Source: Hsuehochloa calcarea
Lineage: Eukaryota; Streptophyta; Magnoliopsida; Poales; Poaceae
Direction of reading: 5' to 3'
Length of the DNA stretch: 64,000 bases
Assembly: GCA_036346395.1 (NCBI GenBank)
Contig: CM070615.1
Location: 20,021,282-20,085,281, forward strand
In this document: piece after piece, positions 57,306 through 64,000 of the stretch
How the letters are laid out: the number at the start of each line of letters is the position of its first letter
Numbering within the stretch: the first letter of the stretch is position 1
Program-made: the position numbers and the translations under genes
The notes under the pieces: model-generated
The model's database searches: none
What the model saw: the letters and a program-made list of their open reading frames with translations, nothing else
What the model was told of the DNA's origin: nothing

Positions 57306-59037
57306 TGTGGATATCATGGGGATATGCTCCAGATCTTAGGATGATGTGACAATTGGAAATGACATTTACGGTTTGTCATTTCACGTGTTTTCGACCAAAT
57401 TTCGTAACTGTCGAGCAAGAACTCATTCGACCGGTCGTAGCATGGCGGTCGATCGGTACCAAATCGGCCGACCGCCATAGGCGGGGGTCGGACCGGTGAA
57501 CTTAAAAATGTTATTTTGAGCTGGGCCAAAAATGGAGGGTGTAGACAAGAGAGGGGATTCTATTGCACTTGGTCCCATAATTTTTGGAGTCTCCAGTCAA
57601 AAGATCTACTGGATTGAAAATTCTAATAGGTTTCGGTTTTCAGAGGCCCATGTGTGGCGGTCAGACCGGCCAGGGTGGGCGGTCAGACCGGCCCTGGGGG
57701 CGGTCTGATCGGTTTTCACTTTGTTCGTCGCCCGGTGTGGCGGCGATATTCGGTTGTTAGGTCAAAGTCATGAGTTTCAGGGCATATATGGTGCATGATG
57801 CATGTTTTGACTAACATGGGTCAAGTTGTGAAGAACTTATTCCCAAATTCGGTTTACTTGTCTATTGTTGTGCAGGTTGCTTGGTGGTCAACGACGGCCA
57901 ACGGCGAGGATGATCGGGACTAGGCTTGGAGAGCTGAGGTCCAGAACGATCGACGATGCCGGGTGAGGTCAATGTACTCAAGCGTGGTGCAAGATGGACA
58001 AGCAAGATCTATTAGCTAATCTGAGGCGCAAGATGGCGCTAGGTGTAGCTAGTTAGTTCAAGAGGAGATAAAGACGGTGCTTTAAAATCCGTGCGTATGT
58101 GTCCCGTTTGTTTTGGGTCTTAACGGGAGCCCAATAGGATCAAACATCTAGAAGGTCTAAGCCTCCACTATAAATAGGAGAGGGGGGTGGCTGCACCTCC
58201 TCTTCGTCTCTTTTGCAATTCTTGTAAACCCTAATTTTCTTAGGGAGAGCTTTTGTGGAGGCTAGGGTTCTTGATGTTTAATGTGATTTTTGTGCTCTTG
58301 TATTGAGCATTATCCTCCATTGTTGGAGTGGCTGTAAGCCCTGATCATATCAATCAATCAAAGGAAAGTTTGATCAATGTTTTGTCTCATTGCGTTCTTT
58401 CTCTCTATTTGATGATTTTAGATCTTTCTTTGATATGGGAGTTTTTGATTAAATTCTTCACGTGATCTAGCTTACTGTGATGTGTGGGAACCTATCTAGG
58501 ATCATCTTGATCATCAATCACCCATGAGCAAGATCTTGGATTAAGTTTTCGTTTTGACCCGGTTTTGAACCCTTCTTTGATCAAACAAAAAATGATCTTT
58601 ATTCTTTCAAGAATTATCATAAATTTCGATTGGAATAGGTTCCTGATATCATATAGAAGGTGTGTTCCAAGTTTCATCAAGTTTGCATTAGTAGATCAAA
58701 AGTTGTATCTATTTTCATCTTCGTCTTCTGGGTCGTTCTTACATTACGAGGTGGCGGTCGATCCGCCAGTAGCCACCGATCGGCCGACTGAAATCGGTCC
58801 GACCGCCCAAGGCCAGCGGTCCGACCGGCAGCGCGCTGATAGTTGCTATCTTGTGTTTTGATCGTTTGTAGTCTTGCTTAGGGGTGTTTATTGGATTTAA
58901 TATTAGTCTTAGATGTCTTCGATATCGATCTTCATAGCTTCCATAGCTACTGGAGTAAAATATTATTGGATCTATTATTTGTGAAAAAGTGAGCGTGCTC
59001 CTATTCACCCCCCTCTAGTCGCCTTTTCGGTCCAATA
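57306..59037 (+). mobile_element. Element E: 3' LTR, type I
   Basis: TGTGGATATCATG to CGGTCCAATA (terminal CA mutated to TA). TATAAATA at 58169-58176. Compared with the 5' LTR it lacks a stretch near 57630 and differs in the first palindrome cluster. Confidence 0.86.
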
Positions 59038-59994
59038 GGTTCGTTCCGTCGATGGACATGTTTTATCATGTATCTATATAGAAGCAATAAGTTGTGATAT
59101 TTATCGATATTACGTGAGTATAGAACTTGTTTGTACACACTTACAATGTCTAGCATCGCAGAAGTGAGGCGTCGAGGGCAGCGAGGTTGAATAGGTCGAA
59201 TAAGTCATCGACGCCCACGACGAAGTGGCCTGGCTAATGGAAGAAATGCTCCTTCGTGTATTTGACGGTTATTCCAGTATCGCACCACTGATGTTGGGTC
59301 TTTTGCATGTACGAGACATGCAAAGACTGACAAGCTATTCCAGCACGTGCTAGCACTGTGTCGGGGGCCAATGGACTTCCAAGGGAGTATTTCCTGAGCT
59401 CGGGAGGCGCCTTAGTATTCTTCAATTTCTATTTGGCCTTATGTTTCCTGCGGCACATCTTCCCATGAGATGACTTAGGAACCGGTACGGTGACACAGTT
59501 TTCTTGCTCCTTCAGCGTGTTCTCCACGAGAACTGATGAGGCGGCCTTCTGAAGCGAATGATGAGGTGGAGTCATCGAGGGTCCAGATGGAGAGGCATGA
59601 TCGTGTCGAGATTGTGACACTGCAGGGTTCAGGGTGATGTCCTTCTTGGGCCACTGGATAAAAGTGTGCATGGCATCCCCTATTGTTCTAATGTCTTCAT
59701 TCGGGCGTATCTCCAGTGGGATGGCCAAGAAATTGTCATGTACCATGTCCACCTGGACCCTGGCGTAACCCTGCACCAGCTGGGCACCGTGCTGCCCTAC
59801 CCCTTCCTAGTATGGATACACCATCCCCCGCCCAGCCTCAATAGGAATGGAACCCACCATCCTCACTTAGAGCCTGCAGGGCGTTGGCTCCTACAAAACG
59901 ATATGCAATTAGCTAAGGCATCCTATAGGTCTATCTTTGGAGCATTCCAGAGATGTACATTATCTTGATGTTGTCGATGGGTAATTAAAAGGCG
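59038..59994 (-). pseudogene. CACTA-encoded ULP1-like protein, N-terminal and middle part
   Basis: On the minus strand: a region with YARVQVDMVHDNFLAIPLEI and EDIRTIGDAMHTFIQWPKKDI (59776-59640), a low-complexity spacer, CRRKHKAK, then a block near 59290-59420 and FVVGVDDLFDLFNLAALDASLLRC (59240-59140). These are standard blocks of plant CACTA second proteins upstream of the ULP1 domain. Exon borders are not certain. The reading joins 48547 once element E is removed. Its role in transposition is not established for the family. Confidence 0.75.
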
Positions 59995-61214
59995 TGGCTA
60001 TTAGGGTTTCGAGAAGTTCTTCAAAAGATTGTCATCACACCCCTTGTCACCACTCCTCTATTTATAGGCATCCATGACAGGTCTCGAACTTGAGGCCCAT
60101 TTCGAACTCGAGGCCTACAAGAATTTGGATCACCATCCAAATCAAATCCCAGCCCTTTAAGTGTACGACCCTATAGGTTCATGTATAATCGGTTGTGACT
60201 CAGAAACTCTTTTCCGACCACTAGTGTCAGCGGTACCTAGCAGCACATAGCGATTCCCAAACACACATAGAATATATTGGACAAACCTTAATGCAATATG
60301 ATCTACGGCCAGGTTTCGACCACTTAGTGATCATGTTCATATTTGGTCTCGACCAATTCGTAACTCCTTACGACCAGGTTTCGACCACTTAGTGACCATG
60401 TTCGACCAGCCCATGACCGGCTCGTATCTCCATACGACTAGTCTGTATCTGATCGAACTGAAAAACCTTTTCGTGTATACTCCCTTTGCCTCACGATGTC
60501 TGGTTGAACTCTAGGTGAGATTTCGTATCATCCATGGACTGTTCAATACTTTCTCGATCAAGTGTCGAATAACTTCATGTGGTTGACACTTCGACCACTA
60601 GTGGCATGTCCATGGGCTTTCTTTATCTGACCACAACAAGGGGCCCAGAGACATCTCTCCTGTTATGTTAGGAGGGGCAAATCCCATATCCGACCAGTCA
60701 CATCCCTCCACATATTTCATAGCATACCCAAAAGCTACCTTTATAACTACCCAGTTACGAGTAGCGTTTGGCAACCCCTAAGAGTGCTACTACATTTGTA
60801 AGAAACCATGCTGATCTCAGGTCTAAGGATTATACATCATCATTGCTTGAGATTAACTAATGATACATAGAATCATAACAATCTCAACAGTGTCGCAAGC
60901 TGGTTCTTTTCCAACACCATGTTCTCTAACATGTGTCCATATTATTGGTTTGATATCTTCATATCCATGACTTGTGAAACATAGTCATCAACCAATACAT
61001 ATGCTAGTCTATTCATATGTGTTCTCATATATTTCCGACCAGGGAACGTTTAAGAATAATCATCACATAAATATAGAGTTTCACAATCAAGTCACATACT
61101 TGATAATACATATTATTGATATTATTATCTAAAAAAGATAACATATTATCCAATGTTACTAACATATTAAAATATAATCATCTTTATGATTGCCTATAGG
61201 GTATATTTCCAACA
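59995..61214 (-). mobile_element. Angela/RIRE1-like solo LTR
   Basis: Perfect 5-bp duplications AGGCG at 59990-59994 and 61215-61219 bound a TG...CA segment. On the minus strand it starts TGTTGGAAATATACCCTATA, the signature start of Angela/BARE/RIRE1-type copia LTRs, and ends CTAATAGCCA. No internal region remains, so it is a solo LTR left by recombination. It contains a 65-base spaced direct repeat around CCAGGTTTCGACCACTTAGT (60309 and 60374). Confidence 0.85.
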
Positions 61215-61390
61215 AGGCGGGGAGTACAGCAGGGGCGTCGTGGTCGGGGAGGTTGGGAGTACCAGGGGCGTCGGCGTCGGGGATGCGAGGGAGTAGCAGG
61301 TCGGCGTCAGGGAGGATGCTTTGGCCGCAGGGGAGGTGAAGGGGCGAGAGTAAGGAGAGTGACGAGTTAAGGGTGCTCAAACCCTATCGA
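61215..61390 (-). other. GC-rich first-exon-like part of the CACTA gene
   Basis: The minus strand encodes a Pro/Asp/Ala-rich tract (LLLPRIPDADAPGTPNLPDH). The same kind of GC-rich block lies next to the right subterminal repeats in the small CACTA element at 34140-34420. It probably was the N-terminus of the ULP1-type protein. Confidence 0.45.
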
Positions 61391-61394
61391 TTCC

Positions 61395-61800
61395 TCTTAA
61401 GTAAAGGAATATCATAGACGGTTCTACTATGGAATCGTCTATGATAAGTCATCACAGACGGTTCCATTGTAGAACCGTCTGTGATATATTGTATAGGGTT
61501 TCTGTGAGAAGTCATCATAGACGGCTCTGTAACAGAACTGTCTGTGATATGAAAATATCACAGATGGTTCCATAACAAAACCATCTGTGATATTGTTATA
61601 TCACAGACGGTTCTATTATGGAACCGTTTATGATGAATTAGCACAGAAACCTTAAACCCTCATATCACAGATGGTTCCATAATGTAACTGCGTGATATAG
61701 TCATATCACCCACGGTTTCAAAACGGAACCGTCTGTGATGTGTCATCTCACATACGGTTATGTTATGGAACCGTCTGTGATAACTTCCTGACACAATTCC
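61395..61800. repeat. Second array of CACTA subterminal-type repeats
   Basis: About a dozen ATCACAGACGGTTC and GAACCGTCTGTGAT copies, many mutated, are paired as inverted repeats with spacers such as TATTATG. No TIR adjoins them on either side. Confidence 0.8.
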
Positions 61801-61995
61801 AAATCATTTGACTGAAAATTCATTTGACTTCAAAAATTCATATGTAATACAACTCAACTCCAAATCAAGTGAAATCAATTTTGATACTCCACATTACAAT
61901 GAAGTCCACATTGACATCAATATCAGAGATGACAAGTCCATAACACATGACAATTCCACGTTAACATCAAACTACAATGGAATAAATATTCTTAA
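61801..61995. other. AT-rich spacer
   Basis: No gene recognised; it lies just downstream of the TNP2 stop on the minus strand and may be its 3' UTR. Confidence 0.4.
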
Positions 61996-62127
61996 TTAAA
62001 ATATAGCCCTTCGTGATGATCGACGCATATAGCTAGCTTCTACACTGGGTTCTTTCTCGAGCCTGATGTCGTCTCCGAAAGGAGGCAACTCATCAAATTG
62101 ATTATACTCTTCCTCATCCACGACATT
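61996..62127 (-). pseudogene. CACTA transposase (TNP2-type) C-terminus, truncated
   Basis: The minus strand reads DEEEYNQFDELPPFGDD, then a short tail ending RRAIF and stop TAA at 61996. The acidic run followed by YxQFDELPPF is the characteristic end of plant TNP2-like transposases, which cut at CACTA ends. A SIRE LTR at 62128 removes the rest within this window; upstream exons may lie further right. Confidence 0.72.
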
Positions 62128-63796
62128 TGTTGGACCAAAAAGGCGACTAGAGGGGGGTGAATAGGAGTACACTCACTTTTTCACAATTAATAGATTCAAT
62201 AAGATTTTACTCTAATAGTTATGGAAGCTATGAAGATCAATATACCAGTACAGCGGAAGACTAGTATAAGAAACTAAGTGTTGGGCAGTCTGACCACTGG
62301 GTCAATGGCCGTCTTACCGCTGACCCCTGGCGGTCGGACCGGTGACCTTGGACGGTCTGATCGCCGGCCTGAAAAACAGATCAAACAGCCCGAAGAGCGA
62401 AGTTGCAAATAGATGTAACTTTTGATCTACAACTCTAAACTCGATGAAACTTGGAACACATCTTCTCTATGATGTCAGGAACCTATTCCAATCATAGATT
62501 GTGAAAATTCTTAGAAGAATTACGATCTTTTTCCGTTTGAGAGGAGGATGGTTCAAAATCGAGTCAAAACGAAAACTAGATCCAAAATCTTGCTCGTGGG
62601 TGATTGATGATCCTAGATATGTTCCCACATGTCACAGCAAGCTAGATCACGTGAAGAAATCAAGCAAAAACTCACAGATCAAAGAAAGACTCAAAATCAT
62701 CAAATAGAGAGAAGGAAAGTAAAGAGACAAAACTTTGATCAAACTTTCCTTCGATTGATTTGATATGATTTGGGTTTAGTGCCACTCCATCAATGGAGGA
62801 CAAAGCTCAATCTATGAGCACGAAATCAAATCAAAACTCTCTAGAACCCTAACCTCCACAAATCCTCTCCCTAAGCAAAATTAGGGTTTCAAATAATGAA
62901 AAGTGTTGAAGAGGGGGTGCAGCCACCTCCCTCCTCTATTTATAGTGGAGGCTTATACCTTCTAGAAGTTTGACTCAATTGGGCTCCCGTTAAGGCCCAA
63001 AATAAACGGGTCACACACGCACACATTTTAAAGCGCCGTCTTTATCACCTCTTGACCTAATTAGCTTCCCCTTGCGCCATCTTGCGTCGTGGATTGGCCA
63101 ATAGGTCACCCTTGTCCATCTTGCACCACGCTTGAGTTCATTGACCTCACCCGGCATCGTCGATCGTTCTGGACCTCGGCTCTCAAGCCTAGTCGATCAT
63201 CCTCCCGTTGACCGTCGTTGACCACCAAGCAACCTGCAACAACAATAGACAAGCAAACCGAATTTGGGAATAAGTTCTTCACAACTTGACCCATGTTAGT
63301 CAAAACATGCATCATGCAACACATATGAACGAAACTCATGACTTTGACCTAACAACCAAACATCGCCGCCACGAAGGGCGATCCAAGTGAAAACCGGTCG
63401 GGCCGCCAAACATGGCGGTTTGACCACCCACCGCCGGTTTGATCGCCACCGCTGGCGATCGACCGCCAGATTGGACTTAGCCAAAAATAGCCCTTGAAAA
63501 TCAAAACCTCTGGAATTTTCAAATGAATAGAACTTTTGACTGAAGACTCCAAAAATTATGAGACTAAGTGCAATAGAATCCCCTCTCTGGCCTACAACCT
63601 CTATTTTTAGCCCAGCCCAAAACACACTTTTTAGATTTGGCCGGTCCGACCGCCGCTATGGCGGTCGGATCGCCATCGGCGGCGGACCGCCAGGTGGCGG
63701 TCGGATCGCCTATGGCGGTCGACCACCGCTTCAGTGGTCGAGCGTCGAGACGACACCATGCTAACATTGCGAAAACACGTGAAGCGATAAACCTTT
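62128..63796 (-). mobile_element. SIRE-lineage LTR M, type I, cut by LTR N
   Basis: On the plus strand it starts TGTTGGACC and shows the type I landmarks, TATA complement at 62937-62944 and palindrome clusters at about 62285-62365, 63395-63470 and 63640-63725. It stops at ATAAACCTTT before the expected CCATTGCC end, where a plus-strand LTR begins. Confidence 0.8.
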
Positions 63797-64000
63797 TGTG
63801 GATATCATGGGAATATGCTCCAGATCTTAGGATGATGTGACAATTGGCAATAGTGTTTACGGTTTGTCATTTCACGAGTTTTCGACAAAACTACAGGCAT
63901 TCTGGACAGGGGCGGTCCGACCGGTCCTGACACGGCGGTCCGACCGGTCCCAAATCGGTCGTCTGCGAGCCATGTCTTGTGATCGGACCAGCGGTGACCT
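63797..64000 (+). mobile_element. SIRE-lineage LTR N, 5' part, runs off window
   Basis: Starts TGTGGATATCATGGGAATATG in the plus orientation inside LTR M and reaches the first GGTC-N-GACC cluster (63910-63985) before the window ends. Confidence 0.78.

Larger units (their letters stand above)
48548..59037 (+). mobile_element. Element E: nearly full-length SIRE-lineage copia
   Basis: This is a 10.5 kb element with two type I LTRs, primer site, gag, protease, integrase, reverse transcriptase, RNase H, a 1.9 kb 3' UTR and polypurine tract, in the order expected for Ty1-copia. All coding parts have stops or frameshifts, so it is dead. LTRs agree closely over 49100-49390 versus 57830-58110 (about seven differences by eye), but more poorly in the first palindrome cluster. 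It split a CACTA gene, so it is younger than that CACTA element. Confidence 0.9.
46994..62127 (-). mobile_element. Large CACTA (En/Spm) element with nested insertions
   Basis: The left end CACTACTACAGAAAAG is at 46994, preceded by ACA. Subterminal repeats (TCACAGACGGTT types) fill 47020-47395. An antisense gene with a ULP1 protease domain follows (47642-48547 and 59038-59994), split by copia element E and followed by a solo LTR. A GC-rich first-exon-like stretch (61215-61390), a second repeat array (61395-61800) and the tail of a TNP2-type transposase (61996-62127) lie beyond. No right TIR is seen before a SIRE LTR interrupts at 62128. The right limit is therefore open, and the array may mark a second element. 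Confidence 0.7.

Overview
The window reads as transposon-dense nuclear DNA of a grass (Poaceae). The evidence is nested LTR retrotransposons of grass type, chromovirus and SIRE/Opie-like families, CACTA elements with CACTACTACAG ends, initiator-Met tRNA primer sites in nearly every element, and an intron-bearing DnaJ-like gene relic. The genus cannot be fixed by eye; Oryza or a relative is plausible. I see no intact cellular gene, tRNA, rRNA or CRISPR array.

Bases 1-13345: the 3' end of a Ty1-copia SIRE-lineage element (A, + strand) sits in the integrase of a Ty3-gypsy chromovirus (K). The LTR of K is cut by a second chromovirus (L), which keeps a 3.6 kb 5' LTR and a broken gag. L in turn abuts broken antisense SIRE LTRs and a gypsy-like LTR piece.

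Bases 13346-32632: one antisense SIRE element (D) is split by two further SIRE copies. B (16249-24201, + strand, 5-bp duplication TATAT) has lost pol but keeps an 845-codon gag frame. C (24430-28894, antisense) is a 5' LTR plus gag fragment. The SIRE copies fall into two LTR types: type I (D, E, G, M) and type II (A, B, C).

Bases 32633-46993: an unclassified repeat; a 1.3 kb non-autonomous CACTA element whose right end has been tandemly multiplied together with flanking DNA; a DnaJ/HSP40 pseudogene; a Mutator-like element with a GC-rich, probably captured interior; about 3 kb of low-copy AT-rich DNA; a decayed short-LTR copia element (I, antisense); and Angela/RIRE1-like LTR debris.

Bases 46994-64000: a large CACTA element with an antisense ULP1-protease-type gene. 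It is split by a nearly full-length SIRE element (E, 48548-59037, + strand) and by an Angela-like solo LTR with perfect 5-bp duplications. A second array of CACTA repeats and the tail of a TNP2-type transposase follow, cut by an antisense SIRE LTR (M), which is itself cut by a + strand SIRE LTR (N) running off the window.

The points most worth checking are an intron-like 67-nt segment at the gag-pol boundary of D that is reduced to six bases in E, a regular series of CxxC pairs in the coiled-coil part of SIRE Gag, and dense GGTC-N-GACC palindrome clusters at both ends of every SIRE LTR. Every coding region seen is decayed, so functional statements describe ancestral roles.
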